Of a DNA stretch of 64,000 nucleotides, positions 46,914-60,300 are shown piece by piece (positions within the stretch are counted from its first letter, which is position 1; each line of letters starts with the position of its first letter). Where the stretch lies: positions 1,240,001 to 1,304,000 of the forward strand of contig CASHTG010000021.1 in the NCBI GenBank assembly GCA_949357655.1, written 5' to 3'. The DNA is from Parascedosporium putredinis. Its lineage: Eukaryota > Ascomycota > Sordariomycetes > Microascales > Microascaceae. Position numbers and translations under genes: made by a program. The notes under the pieces are model-generated. The model had not been told where the DNA came from, made no database searches, and saw only the letters and a program-made list of their open reading frames with translations.

Positions 46914-49900
46914 ATGGCAAGCTCACCACCGGCATCACCTGGATCATTACCCCCACGGCCGTTGAGCGCAATGGTTCGTTCAGCACCACGAAGCAACAGC
47001 CGGCTGAGCATGACAAGCAAGGCCGGCGGTGGAAGTAGAGCATCCGACGATGAAAGCCGCACCGCAGTCAAAGTTGGTAAGTCTGGTCCCTCCCCCTTTA
47101 TTGTGCGTTGGGACGGTCGTTGTTCGAAGTCTTCAATCCAACTTGGATCCTTCGCGGGCGTCGTCGTCGTTGTCGCGCGTCGTCGCGACTGCTCATGACT
47201 CTTGAGGCTGCTTGCCGACTCGGAGCTTTCCACTCGCGATTCTCCGCCTATGTTGCTCCTGCTGTTGTCATGTCGATGTGACTATGCTAACAAAAACGCT
47301 TCGCGTTCGTGTAGCCGTGCGAGTGCGACCGCCGTTAAATCCCACCGATCCCGGCTTCGACCTCATCCCTCAGCGTTTCCAAAGATCTATGGTGCATGTC
47401 ACCTCAAATACAAATCTCGCGATAGACTCTCCCCAGGGCAGGAAACTTTTTGTTTTTGATCGCGTTTTCAGCCCCGACGTCGGCCAAGATGGCATCTGGG
47501 AATACGTATCCGACTGTGTCAATGCCTTTGTTCAAGGGTATAACGTGTCTTTGCTGGCATATGGCCAGTCCGGCGCGGGAAAGTCGTATACCATGGGCAC
47601 TGCTGGCCCTAGCGAGCAGGGAGACCTCGAAATGAAGGGTACGTTGGGCGTGGCTTTTCTCTCACCATTGTTCGCGCCTTTTTTTTTTTTTTTTTTCTTT
47701 TTCTTTTTTTTTCTCCTTTTGTGTATCTCGACTTGTTTTGCATTCTTCTTTTCCCTCTTCATCTCGACAGTTCTTGATCCGGACGAGGCCGCTGACACGT
47801 AGCTTTCTATTTGTCGTGTAGGTGTCATCCCCCGAGCCGCCACCGCACTTTTCGACAAATTGGATACGTCCAAAGCAGCCGCCGCGAAAACGAACCGAAA
47901 CTCGATGTCGCAACTCCGATCTCCCCAGAGGTTTTCGACTCATGGCCAGGCAGGCCTCGGCGAAAGGGGCTGGTCGATGAAGGCGACGTATGTCGAGATT
48001 TATAACGAGCAACTTCGCGATCTGCTTGTGGAAGAAAATGTGCCGCCAAATGAGCGGAGCCCAGTAACGATACGCGAAGATGTCAAGGGCAATATTCTTC
48101 TTACGGGTCTGCGACAGGTGGACATCAATTCCATTGAAGATTTAATGAATGCACTGAGCTTTGGTTCGTCTATCAGGCAAACCGATGCAACGGCGATAAA
48201 CGCAAAGTCCTCTCGATCGCATGCCGTTTTCAGTTTAAATTTGGTGCAGCGGAAAAATGGCCTGCAGCCGGCCCAGGGGGCGGAGAAGCGATTCTCGGTT
48301 CCCATCGAAGCCATGACGGGGTCGGAATCCTGGGTCACCACCGACAGCAAATTGCATTTTGTCGATTTAGCCGGCAGCGAACGTCTGAAGAATACTGGAG
48401 CCCAAGGCGAGCGTGCAAAGGAGGGCATTTCCATCAACGCCGGTCTGGCTGCGCTCGGAAAAGTCATCTCGCAGCTCTCGTCCCGGCAGGCAGGATCGCA
48501 CGTTTCTTATCGCGATTCCAAGCTTACCCGCCTCCTTCAGGACTCGCTGGGCGGTAATGCCATCACGTACATGATTGCCTGCGTCACCCCCGCCGAATTC
48601 CATCTGAGCGAAACCCTCAACACGGTGCAATATGCACAGAGGGCCCGAGCCATTCAGAGCAAGCCGCGCATACAACAGGTGGAAGAGGGCGATAAACAGG
48701 CCCTGATTGACCGTTTAAAGGCCGAGGTGGCCTTCCTCAGGGAGCAGATTCGCAGCGCAGACCGTGCCGGCGGGGAGCGACGCACCCTCGCCACAAGCGA
48801 GAGGTCCGAGCGGCCCAACGAGCGGGAGGTTGAGCTACAGAACCATTTACTGGACATCCAGGAAAATTACACCACCCTGAGCCAGCGCCACGCACGGCTC
48901 ATTGCGGAGATGGCGAAAGCGCGGGACAACGAGATGGCGGAGAACCAGCACCTGGAAGAATCCTTGGATGACAGTGCCACCGAGCGGCTAAATCGCTCCA
49001 ACTCCTTTGCCCAGGCAGTCGAGCAGGTTGTGCTCGAGTATGAAAAGACGATCCAAACCCTCGAACAGTCCCTTTCCAGCACCCGCACCACTCTGTCCAA
49101 CACCGAAGCGTCGCTTTTGGAGAAGGAGTCCAAGTTTGCCTATGTCGAGACCATCAACACACAGCTGCAGGCTCGGCTTCAGAAACTCATGGATCGGGAA
49201 GCCAGCACAGAGAATTATTTGCACGACCTCGAGGCCAAGCTCGACGGCCACACTTCGGGTGAGGAAAAGAACGCCACCATTATTCTAGAGCTCCGCAAAG
49301 AAATTTCCCGCGTGCGAGAAAATGAGGCGGCCTGCGAGGATTACATCTCCACCCTGGAGGAACGCCTGGCCGAGGCTGACCAGGATGCGGAATTGATGCA
49401 GCGCGAAATTGACAGACTCGAGCAAGTCATTGAACGCCAACGAAGTCTCGGCAAGCTTGACTCGCTCCTCTACGAACTTGACCATCTCCAGCAGGATGGC
49501 CGCCACGGCGATGCCGCTCCCGCCGAGGTCGAAGTCACCAACGGCATCGCCCGCCGTCGCTCCTCTATTCCTCATTCCCGCAGCCAGTCCCACGTTAGCC
49601 GTCACAGCCAAAAGGAGGCCGTTATTCCCGAAGGCGAGGAGGAAGAAGAAGCCCCGCAGAGCAACGGCGACCGCGCCGCTACGCCCGCTGCCGATGAAGA
49701 GGGTGACGACGAGCAGCGCGTTGAGGATGACGGCTCGGTCACCGACAAGGTGGTCACGACCCCCGACAGCCACAGCCTGAAGCCTGCTGCGGAGACGCAC
49801 GACTACCCCCGCAGAGCCCCGCTCAGAGCAAATTCGTCGCCGACAAGCTCGAGGCCGTCACCCAGGAGCTCGTGGACCTGCGTGTTGAGCACGAGAGTAC

Positions 49901-52684
49901 TATTAATGAGTACGATAGCCTGCACTCCAAGTACGAGGAGGCCCTCCGCAACATTGCCGATCTGCAAGACATGGTTGACGAATCCCGCCATCCTCATCGA
50001 CCCATCCGCGACTCGGTCCTCTCCGTCACCTCTCCGACCACCACCAGGCCCGACTCGTACATGTCGGACTCCCGCTCGAGTGATCCCAAGGAAAGCGGAC
50101 GCTTCTCTGTGTCTCGCTCCCTATCTTCGGAGCTTTCTTCGGCGATGGAATCCCCGCCATTATCGACAACTCGGATGCCGAGACCGCCACGGCCAAACCA
50201 GAGTCCCAGCAGTCTCCTGGCGACTATGACGACCTCCCTGCCGAGCTCGAGCGTCTCAAGACTCTCGCAGCCGAGAAGGAAGCCGCGGAACGCGAACTCT
50301 CGAACAAGTATTGTGAGCTCGAATCAAGCACCACGAGACACTTGACCTTGTCGAGGAGCTCAAGACCGAGGTATCCAAGGCCAAGGCGGCCGAGGCGTCG
50401 TCGCCGAGGTCCAACACACCCGTCATCCGACGCAAGTCGAGCCAGAACGTCATGATTATCGATCGTGCCCACAGATCATTTGCTTCACTTAAGAATATCG
50501 CGGCTGAGAACTTTGAGGCCGACCCCGATACCATGCAAAACTTTGAGCTCAATCTCAACGCCGCCATGCACGAACTCCACGCTCGCTCGGAGCGCATCCA
50601 AGAACTCGAGGCCGACGTCGCTTCTGCCCGCAAGGAGATGGAAACCAAGATGACCATCATCTCGGGCCTTACTAGGGAAAGGTCCAGCTTGCAGGCCTCT
50701 CCGCGGGACATCTCGGTCGTATCGGCAATGAAGAACCAGCTGGAACTGAGCGAGACGCAACTCAGGGCTATGAGGGAGGCGCAGGAGGCGCGCGAGAAGG
50801 AACTCACTGACGAAATCGAGGCCCTCCGAGCTTCTCTCAAGGAGGAAGACGCTAATGAGACCCGCGATCTCGAGATTTCCCGCACCCACGCAGAGAGGAT
50901 CGAGGTTCTCGAGTCTGAGCTGTCGGGCTGGGAAGACAAGCACAAGGCCGCCCTCGACAATCTCAAGGCGACCGAAGAGCAGATGCAAAAGTCCATCGCC
51001 GATGTTGAAGCGCAGCTTGCTGATGCCCAGGCCAAACTTGCCGAGAGTGAAGTCAAGGCTTCCGGCGCCGATGCTTCCAAGGAGATGGAGGAGAAGCAGA
51101 GGGAGCTGGTTGGCTCGTTGCAGGCTGAGCTGGACGAGTATAAGCTGGTCCTCGACAACAGCACGTCCAAGATTTCGGAACTCGAGTCGGTCCATGCAGC
51201 CACCCGGGCGGAGCTTGACGAGGCTATCAAGGCCCGCGATGTCGCTAGTAGCGAGGCCGCCGCTCACAAGGCGCTCGTGGCTGATCTCGAGGTCAAGATT
51301 GACAACCTCGAGGTGGCTGCCAAGTCCCACCAAGAGGCCGTACAAGCGCTCAACGCCAAGCACGCCAAGGAATTGGAGGATCTCAAACTCTCGGAGCAGA
51401 GTGGCTACGAGGAGCAGGTCGCCGTTCTCATGTCCGAACACTCGGAGAGCATCAACGCGCTCGAATCCGAGCTGAATGACGCCAGGGAAGACTTGATGAA
51501 GGTGGCGACGCAGGTTGCCTTTGCTCTTGGATTGCCAACTAGCGTGGACAAGATTACGGAGCGTATCGAGGACCTGATCGCGGACCAGAAGGCTCTCGCC
51601 GAGGAGCAGAAGAAGAGGGCAGAGATCGAGATGAATGTGGTTGAGCTCTCCTCCATCAACGACCAAGTCATGGGCGAGCTTGAGACGGTGAAGAAGGCCC
51701 TCGACGAGATGCTCGGCCGCCCCGCCGAAGAGAAGCAGACCAATGGCACCTCCAAGGGCGTCCTCGGTCGCCTCGCGGTGCTCAAGAAGAGGATGGACGA
51801 CCTTGATATGAAGAACAAGAAGCACTCGCGTCTCGTCGAGGAGCTCGAGGTTCAGCTCCAGCAGAACTTTGACCAAGCCCAGCTTACCAGCAACCGCCTT
51901 TCTACGCTCCAGAGCGAGCGCCATAGCCAGCTCGAGGAGGCCAACACGGCCAGGACCAGGGCGCAGAGCGAGCTGGACGCGGTCCGAGAGGAATACGCCG
52001 CTCTCCAGGTTAGTTTTTCCAGTTTGCCCCCGCCCACACGCGCGCGCGCACTGCTTAATTGCCCCCGTGCGAGTTGTACTAATATTTTTTATTTTCACTA
52101 CGTCTAGGCCAAGTTCGACGAGATCAACTCTTCGAGCCCCGATCCCATGAAGCGATCCAACTCGATGAGCTCGCAGCTCCGAAAGAGTTCCTCGGTTGCT
52201 TCTCTCCCTTCGCCGCCACCAGCCATTCCCCTCCCCCTCTTCCCGGCATCTCTGGCGCCAGCGGTGCCCTGGCAGCCCTACTCAGACCGGAAGGCCGATG
52301 AGCAAGGACAACATGGCGGCCATCTCGCAGATTCGCGATGACCAGGAAGCTCGTATCAGGACGATCGAGAAGCATCTAGATGCGGAGAAGCAGCTCACGG
52401 CAACGCTTGAAGAGGCCCTCAGCGACCTCGAGCGCCAGTCCAACAAGGTCAAGTCAGACTGCGACGCTTGGAGGAAGCGCGCACAGGAGCTCGAGACGGA
52501 GCTCAAAGACATCCAAAACCGACCGGCGCCTACGCCTCAGCCGGACAACAGGTGGAGCCTGCAGGCCGTCGAGGAGGAGCGCAAGAAGAGACAGGCAGCC
52601 GAAGCGGCGCGAGCTCACCTGGAAGAGAGGATGAGGGATATCAACAAGAAGAAGAAGAAGAAGGGCTCGCTCAACTGCTTCTAA
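46914..52684 (+). CDS. Kinesin-like motor with long coiled-coil stalk (kinesin-4/KIF21-like)
   Basis: Exons are 46914-47076, 47315-47638, 47822-52008 and 52108-52684. Five missing bases (near 49806, 50120, 50313, 52225 and 52295) bring it to 1,752 codons. The motor domain covers residues ~54-440: VAVRVRPPLNP, P-loop GQSGAGKSYTMG, switch I INAKSSRSHAVFSL, switch II DLAGSERLKNTGAQG and the neck-proximal NTVQYAQRARAI. Switch II followed by GERAKEGISINAGL fits the kinesin-4 group (KIF4/KIF21) better than kinesin-1 or -5, but I am not certain. An insertion (TNRNSMSQLRSPQRFSTHGQ) interrupts the motor. From ~450 onward most of the protein is heptad-like coiled coil with a basic, Ser-rich interruption (RRRSSIPHSRSQSHVSRHSQ). 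The C-terminus is a run of six Lys followed by GSLNCF. An N-terminal motor suggests plus-end-directed movement. The first 54 residues are a Ser/Pro-rich leader. Confidence 0.88.
47679..47712 (+). repeat. Poly(T)-rich tract in kinesin intron 2
   Basis: Eighteen T, then further T runs broken by single C, inside the second intron. It is probably an extended polypyrimidine tract; the true length is uncertain. Confidence 0.75.
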
Positions 52685-54711
52685 GCTGGGAAGCGGTTGT
52701 CGTCGGGGAATCGCAATGCCCGTCTGGCTACGTCAAGGATGCCGCGGCACTCGACGCCACCTACCCTACACGCGCGGCAAGCCGCGGACGCAAGACGACG
52801 AGCGAATGTACTTTTTATTGGGACGGATGGGATGCACGTGCGACGTTGTGATACCTCTTTTTCTTTCCTTTTCTTCTCTCTCCTCTTATCTCTTCCCCCT
52901 ACACACCCCCATCTTTCTGCGTTTATTCTTCTTTCTTTGCTACCTGCATATGGGCGACTTTTTCGGATAGCGGGAGGAAGATAATTCGGGCCTGTTTTCT
53001 TTATACCTTAGAAGGCCAGCTTTCTCTTGGCCGCTTGTGTTGCTGGATGGTCGTCTCTTAGTGTTGATTTTTCTTTCCGAGCCGACCTCGAGCCGCCGCC
53101 TCGATCACCCCTTTCGTGAGAAGGGCGGGCTCTCGGCAGATACCCCCTTTTTGCAGCTTTCTTCTTCTTTTCACTTTTCTTCTTTTTGGCGATTTGGCCT
53201 TGACCTTTTATACTCTTTTCTCGTTTCTACTTCTTCTCGTTCCTATATTCCCCGACACATGACGAATCGCATTCGAAGCGCCAAAAGGCGGCGGACGGAG
53301 TTCACATAAGCTGTTAACATATGGCCCCCATTAGTTTTCTTCCTTGCGTCTTTTTCTTCTTCAACTTTCTCGTTTCTACTTATTCTAAAGACTTATTTTC
53401 TCTCTCTCCTCCCGTCTTCTCTACCCCACATATTTGTTGGGCTCCATCATGCGGTAGCCCAGCCCTCTGGTGTGTATCGTGCTCCCGCGCAAGTCGCCTG
53501 CAAGTCGCCAATATCCTCCTCTGGTTGTCTCCGGGCAGTTTTCTTTTTTGTTCTTTGTTTTCCTTTGTTTACCTGAGACGGAAAATGAGACTAGTTGGAT
53601 GCTAGCTGTGCTCTTCTCTCGCACGAAATCTAGCTTCTTGGAGGGATGGTGGGGGATACGGAAGCAGTGGGTATATAGTTTGATAGTGGTCCTATTTTTT
53701 ATGATATTTACCCTTGACTTTGATCTGCCTCGTGCCGTTTCTCCTCGTGGATGTGAGTATGTGTATGCTCGTAGAGTACGCGTATTTTTGTTTCTGCCTC
53801 GTGAGCTGGCTGATGGGATTTCTTTCAGTGGCGTAGCTTCGCGACGTGTGTACGCGAATCTACGCCACAAGAGGATGCTTGTCAATTGATGATTTCGACA
53901 TGTGAAGGCTCCTCGAGGAAGACCACGGCCTCCCGCGTCATTTCACGCAAAACGCAAGTGACAAGGTATGTGGTGATGGGGGCGTGGTCCCGCTCGCTGC
54001 ACAGCCCTGCGCCTCCTCCAACCAAACCGAACGGCCTCCCATCCCACAAGCGAGGCCCGGCCATTAGCTCTTGCTTCTCCCTTTTGTTTTCCCAACTCTT
54101 GGCAAGGGAGCTTACCCGCGTAATAGATCGACGTAATTCTGTGTGGCTTTGTGGGCGTGGCAAAAAAACTCAACCGTCTGGGTTCGCCCCGAAACGCGGG
54201 CTTCTGGAAGCCCGAAAGGGAGAGAATGGGCGTGTGAGGGAAGGGATAGGGAACCGCCCCGCGCTAATTGGAAGCAAATGCCCTTGTACATGAATGACTC
54301 CAGCTAAACTGGGCTTGGAGCAGAGGTACGGGAATGCGGTGCCCTTTTTTAGCGTCCGCGGGGCCGCGCGGAGGGGATGATCTCGCATTGGGCAGTGACG
54401 ACACGGGCAGCGATGACATCAGCTCATTGCGTGCATAGAGTTTTGTGCTTGGTTGACGCTTGCCCGCATCCTGCTGTGCCTGAGAAGAGAGCTTCGCAGC
54501 TTCCCCGCGATAAATAGTCGAGTGGAGAACCCTTTAGATTGTTCTTGCTCTCTTGCCTCCTTCTTGCCATATTTCCTGTTACCCCTTCTCAGTATCTCGA
54601 AGAACCTAATCAATATTCAACCTACGTCTATCTAGCTCAACACACGCTTGAGATTTCCACTGGTTTTTCTATTCTTACATCGAACCACTCTTTCCAACAA
54701 AAATAATCACC
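52685..54711. other. Intergenic between kinesin and the SYLF gene
   Basis: About 2 kb. The 5' part (to about 53700) is T/C-rich and probably holds the kinesin 3' untranslated region. The 3' part should hold the next promoter. Open frames here arise from low-complexity sequence and are not called. Confidence 0.45.
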
Positions 54712-56461
54712 ATGGGCGACGAGAAAGCGCAAGCAGCCGAAAGGGCCATTGGCGAGCAGCAGTACTTCCCACCCCCACCGCCGGGGCCTCCCCGCGCAGG
54801 ACGGCCAGACGAGTTTCCCCAGCAGCCGCAGTACACCCACGACGCGGCGTACAACCCCCGTAGGACCGCCCCCGAACCAAGTCCCGCCGACGATGTCGGG
54901 CGCGGTGGCGGACGGCGGACAGGCGCACTTCCCCCACCTCCGCTCCAGCAGCAGCACCAGCAGCACCCGGACGAGCACCCCATTCCCGAGTACAATCCGG
55001 CCACGTACCACGCGGCGGGCCAGGCGTACAACGCGCCGCCCGCGGACCTCCACGCCGATCTGGTTGACGAGGAGGACAAGAAGCACGGCAAGTCGCGGGC
55101 GGGATGGAGTAGCAAGATGCACCAGCTGGGCGCGAAGGCGGCGGGGCCTATTAATGCGCTGGCGAATAAGATGGGGTCGCAGGCGTTTTTGCCGAGTACC
55201 ATGGATAAGGAGTGTGAGAAGGCAGCGGCCATCCTCACGAGTTTCTGCAGTAAGTCTAGCCCTCAGCTTCACCCCCTTATTCTCTCCACGAGGGAGGAGA
55301 TTGGATATCTAACGAAATTTTCTCTTGAAATAGAAGAGGGTGCTCATGGCGATGGCCAGCGACCCATTACCCCCGTCGAGGGATCCAAAAGGAAGGCCAT
55401 CGGCGATCCAGGTCCAAAGATCGTGCTCTTCTCCGCATCCCCGGAAAAGTACTACACGGCGCCGTCGGGTTGGCTATCTTCACTACTGCCCGCGTCGGGT
55501 TTCAATTCTCCGCTGCCACCGGCTCCGGCGTCCTCATTGCTCGCCTCCCCGACGGTTCATGGAGCCCACCTTCGGGTATTCAAGTACACACCCTTGGTGC
55601 GGGCTTCATGGCTGGAGTAGACATTTATGACTGCGTATGCGTCATCAATAGTCCTGCGGCCCTCGAGGCATTTATGCGTACCCGAGTGAGCTTGGGTTCG
55701 GAGATTGCCGTGGCCGCTGGACCCTTTGGCGCTGGCGGAAAGCTGGATATCGGAGCCGGGCCCTACGAGCCCGCGGAGAAGGGTCATACTGGATACGGAA
55801 AAGAAAAGCTACCGGCGCAAGGTGGCGCTCCCCCAGCTGTTGTCGAGCCGGTCCAGCCCCCGTGGCCCAGCCGGGAGTGGGCGCCATCCCTGGTGCCGCC
55901 CCCGTCGACCCGACTAAGCTCACGGCGGATGGACAGCAGAAACCGGCGCCTGGCCACCGCCGATCGAGCAGCCTCAAGTCCTTGAGTCCCGTCTTTACTT
56001 ATATCAAGTCACGCGGTCTCTGGGCGGGTATCCACGCGGACGGCACGGTCATTACGGAACGCAAAGAGGCTAACCATGCCTTCTACGGTCACAAGGTGAG
56101 CGTCAAGCAGATCTTGCGCGCCGAGGGTTTAGTCCCACAGGAGGCGGCAATCCAGTGGCCTCGCGCGGCGGGTGTGCTCCTCGACGCTCTAAAGAAGGCG
56201 GAGGCGAGAAGGGAAGACGGAGAGGAGGAGATTATCGTACCGCCCGCAACTGTCGTACCTGCCGTGGCACATCCTCCGCCGGCGGCCGCGCACGCCCCGG
56301 TCGACCCTGCGCACGGAAGCTACTACAAGGCAGATGAGGCTATGGCTTCGGGTGGGGTGAGATCGGACGTTTTGCCGCCGTACGAAGGTCCGGGCAGCGC
56401 ATATTCTGGTGCAGGCGACCAGAAGGGAGCTGGACAGGGACCTCCACCTACGTATCAGTAA
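54712..56461 (+). CDS. Ysc84/SYLF-domain protein (actin and membrane binding)
   Basis: Exons are 54712-55249 and 55334-56461. With two missing bases (near 55420 and in CCCCC near 55862) it closes at 556 codons. The N-terminus is Pro/Gln/Tyr-rich (QQYFPPPPPGPP; IPEYNPATYHA). The SYLF (DUF500/Ysc84) domain starts near FLPSTMDKECEKAAAILTSF. Its core is GLAIFTTARVGFQFSAATGS, then GSGVLIARLPDGSWSPP and IQVHTLGAGFMAGVDIYDCV. The second part is VFTYIKSRGLWAGIHADGT and EANHAFYGHKVSVKQIL. In yeast Ysc84/Lsb3 this domain binds and bundles actin at endocytic sites. The yeast proteins carry an SH3 domain, but none is visible here. The C-terminal tail is instead Pro-rich, ending PPPTYQ. The intron is 84 b, a multiple of three, so retention would not shift the frame by itself. 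Likely role: cortical actin or endocytosis. Confidence 0.9.
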
Positions 56462-57341
56462 GGGATAGGAGGTTGCATTTGTGATATATCCATTTTTCTT
56501 GTCGTCTCTTTATTGCTTAGAGTAGCGTGTTTGCATGGGGATAAGTTTCCTTTGTCTTTTTTTGTCCCTGCTGCGATGATCTTGACGAGTCGAAGAATGC
56601 TAGTCACGAGGGATATTTTGATGGGTTTTAGACGACGGTTGACGATTTGGAACTAGTAGGATACTCTACAAATTGAATCTAGTTATGATCTGTTCTATGC
56701 AAGGTTGTTATCGCAACTGGCGATTTTCCTCGCAGGAAGTGCTTGCTAACAACATCAGGTTAGATATGTGAAGAAGGAACTGAAAGCTACTAAGTGATTA
56801 ACTGCATTCATTTAGTAGAATTGATTTGTTTAGATTGGATCTAATGGATATGGTAGACGTTGTTGAGGCCAGTGAAAGTCTAGAATGCCCCTTCCTCCTT
56901 GCGATGCGCCATCTAAATCTAGTTAAATCTAGGCAACCAAAAGCTTGACACTGAAATGTGCGCCTTCCCTGAAGCAGAGGTTGTGTGCTAGCTGACTGCC
57001 CCGCCCCTTCCCCGCCTATAGTCGCATGCTGGGCGGGTGGCTTCCGCTTGTGGCGTTCTCCCAATCACTGTGTGTGCCAGCTCAAAAGGATTGAGAACAA
57101 GTGCTGGCTTGGGCGCGGGGCGAAGGGGCGCGGGGCACACGGCGCGATGACTTCATCACAAATTTGTTTCTGGCTCTGCATCAGGCTCTTTTCTTCCCTT
57201 CCCAAAGCCTGATAGCCACTTTTTGTCAATACGTGCGCGCGCATCTGGGTATCGCGAAGGTCAGAGGCGTACAGTCAAGGCGTCTTTTGATTTATTATTC
57301 TCTTTTCTTCCTTCTTTTTCTTTTCCTTATATCATATAGCG
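56462..57341. other. Intergenic between SYLF gene and palA
   Basis: About 880 bases. The AT-richer first half (to about 56960) is probably the 3' untranslated region of the SYLF gene. The second half, ending in a T/C-rich stretch near 57295-57335, is the likely palA promoter and leader. Confidence 0.5.
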
Positions 57342-60300
57342 ATGGCGTGAGTATCTCGGCTCGTTTGCTGTTTCCCCTCCTAAACCCGCGCGCACCGCCC
57401 ACCTACGGCAGGGGAATGTTTTTGTTTTGCCTGGAAGGCCATATCGCCCAAGTCGCTAATAAAGGTCGCCGGTGGCTTCCTACTTTTTCTTTAGGACGAA
57501 TATCCTCTCCCTGCCCTTCCGGAAGGGCGTGCACCTCTCCCTCTCGTCCGCCATCAAAAAGTACATTAGCGTCAAGTATGACCAGCACCCGGACATGTTC
57601 CGCCAGGACCTCGAGGTCATCGATGCTCTCCGTAGCGACGCTATCAATGTCCGCGAACCGCACTTGAGCGGCGTCAAGAGATTGCAAGCGTACGCTGCTC
57701 AACTCGTCTGGATTGGCGGCAAGTTCCCAATTGATGTAAGCATGGTTCACCCTCTCTGCCAACGACACGCATCCCCTCCGCCGGTTCTGGGTGGGCTGAC
57801 CTGGGCCGAAGACTCGAAGCCATATGCTAATGTTTAACACGCTCTAGATTGGCGCAGATTTCACCTGGTACCCTGCTCTGGGCTATAATGTCGACCGACC
57901 GGTGTCCCGAAACAATCTCAAATACGAGCTTCTCAGCGTTCTCTTCAACCTTGCCGCCCTCTATTCCCAGCTCGCCGTTGCTTCCCCCGAAATACCACCG
58001 AGGGCCTTAAGACGGCCGCCAGCTATTTTTCGCTCGCCGCCGGTGTCCTGCAGCACATGATTAAGGAGGTTCTGCCCGAGCTGAGGATGTCCGACCCTCC
58101 CGACGATATGGATGAGCACACCCTCGAATCCCTCCTTCAGCTCTCTCTGGCCCAGAGCCAGGAATGTTTCTGGCAAAAGGCTGTCATGGATGGATACCGC
58201 GACAGTAGCATTGCCAAGCTCGCCGCCTGCGTTTCCGACCTGTATAACCTCGCGGGCGAGGCCGCGGTGAAGAGCGAAGGCATCAGCACTGCCTGGATCC
58301 ATCAGTTCAGCGCCAAGCAACGCCACTTTGCCGCCGCTGCACAGTACCGCGCTGCCCGGGACTGTCTCGAGAAGCGAAAGTTTGGCGAGGAGGTCGCACG
58401 CCTGCAGGATGCCGTCATCTGCGTGACCGACGGCCTCAAGGATTTGAAGAAGAGCCAACTGAACAAGCAGGTCGCTGAGGACCTACAAAACTTGAAGAAA
58501 AAGGTCGAGGAGGATTTGAAGCGTGCGGAAAAGGACAATGACATGATCTACCTAAGTATGACTGCGTTTCGCATCCATCCTCCGTTACCCCTCTGCTGCG
58601 CCCATTCTATAGCTTGTGGAGGAAGGGCTGGCTAACATACCATTGCGTCTCTAGATCCCGTTCCGGCCAAGGCCGAGCTCAAGATTCTCGACCGCGCCAA
58701 AATGGCGATCGCGAAGACGCCGCCTCAGGTCGAGAAGCCCTTGGACTACCTCGGCGATCAGGCTGAATTCGGCCCTGCCCTATTCTCTCGTCTCGTCCCC
58801 TTCTCCGTCCATCAGGCTACTTCGATATACGAGGAGAGGCGCGACCGACTCGTTAACCAGAGCCTCATCCAGGGTCTCGAGATCTTGACCGAGGATGTGC
58901 ACGTCCAACTGTCCTCCCTTGGGTTGCCTGGCTCCTTACAGGCTCTGGAGAAACCTCTGGGCTTACCCCATAGCCTGACGCAACATGCCGAGGAGATACG
59001 GCAGGCCGACGCCATTAACCGCATTGAGCGGAGCTTCGCGGACATTGAGAAGCTTCGCTCAGCCGACCAAGCAGTATACGCGGATGGCATCGAGATTCTG
59101 AATGCCGAGGAGGAGGAGGACAATCGTCTTCGTTCTAAATACGGCACGGACCGGTGGAATCGCCCTCCCGGCCGTCAGGATGCTCACGGAAGCGCGCTAT
59201 GGGGCTTGGTACAGGAAATTGAGGGCTACCTCTCGACTAGCTTGAGCAGCGACAACGTCGTGCGAGAGAAGTTTGCGAGCGTCGCCGAGACCCTGGGGAT
59301 CTTGGGCGGCTCCGATCGGCAGCTCATGAACTACGTTCCATCAAGTCTCCAGGCGACAATTCCCGAGAACCTCAAGTCAGTTATAGGAAGGCTACGTGGG
59401 GCTTACAACGATGTCTTGCGGCTAGAGTCACGACGTCGGAAAAAGGTCGAATCCCTCCGCGAAAGGCGCGCGCCGACGACATTCGGCCCGACATACTCAA
59501 AGAGGCAGCGCGCTTGGAGCGCACGTATCCGTCCACAGCCATCGTGCCGTCTCACTTTGAAGATTTTTTGAGCGTCGCCTCGATAAGCTCTACGAGCCAG
59601 AGCTGGAAGCGGCGGATAAAGAAAAGGTAGAACAGGAACGGTTGCTGGCGGAGCTGGTGCGGGTAAACCGGGAGTTTGAGAGTCAAAAGAAGCGCGGTGA
59701 CAGTGGGACCAAGCTCCGAGAGGAAAGGCTGCAGACACTGGAGGCCGCTTACTTCAAGTACAAGGAAATCATCAACAACCTCGAGGTGGGCCGCAAGTTT
59801 TACAATGACCTGAGTCGGATCGTCGGTCAGCAGTTTAGGGACCAGGCGAGAGCATGGGCGAACCAGAGGAGAATGGAGGCGAGGAGCCTGGAAGAGTGAG
59901 TCTTGCTCCCCATGCATCCATTGCATTTGGCACACTCTTACTTTTTTCCTTTGGTCTTTTACGGCCACGTCTCTTGTTACCTGTACCTATGGTAACTCAC
60001 CTTGAGTTGACGGAAACTAACGCATATCGATTTATAGGGAATTATCGCTGCCCCCATTGTCTACTCTGAGCATCAACCGAACCCCGGTACACTCACCCCC
60101 GGCCGCTGCCTACCAGGCGGCAGACAACACCTACTTCCCCAGCAGGCACAGCAGCACCAGCTCCAGCACCAGCTCCAACACCAAATGCCCCATCAAATGC
60201 AGCACCAGATTCCGCAACAGCATCAACACCAAGCTCCGGTCATGGCTGCCGCGCCGGAGCCGCCCGTGGAAGCACCCATACAGTCCTGGGCAGGATCGAC

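Noticed and set aside
50256..52098. Very long minus-strand open frames (324 and 537 codons) opposite the kinesin stalk
   Set aside because: They mirror a coiled-coil gene rich in Glu/Leu/Lys codons with GC third positions, which leaves few antisense stops. No domain is visible, and the sense frame is clearly the kinesin.
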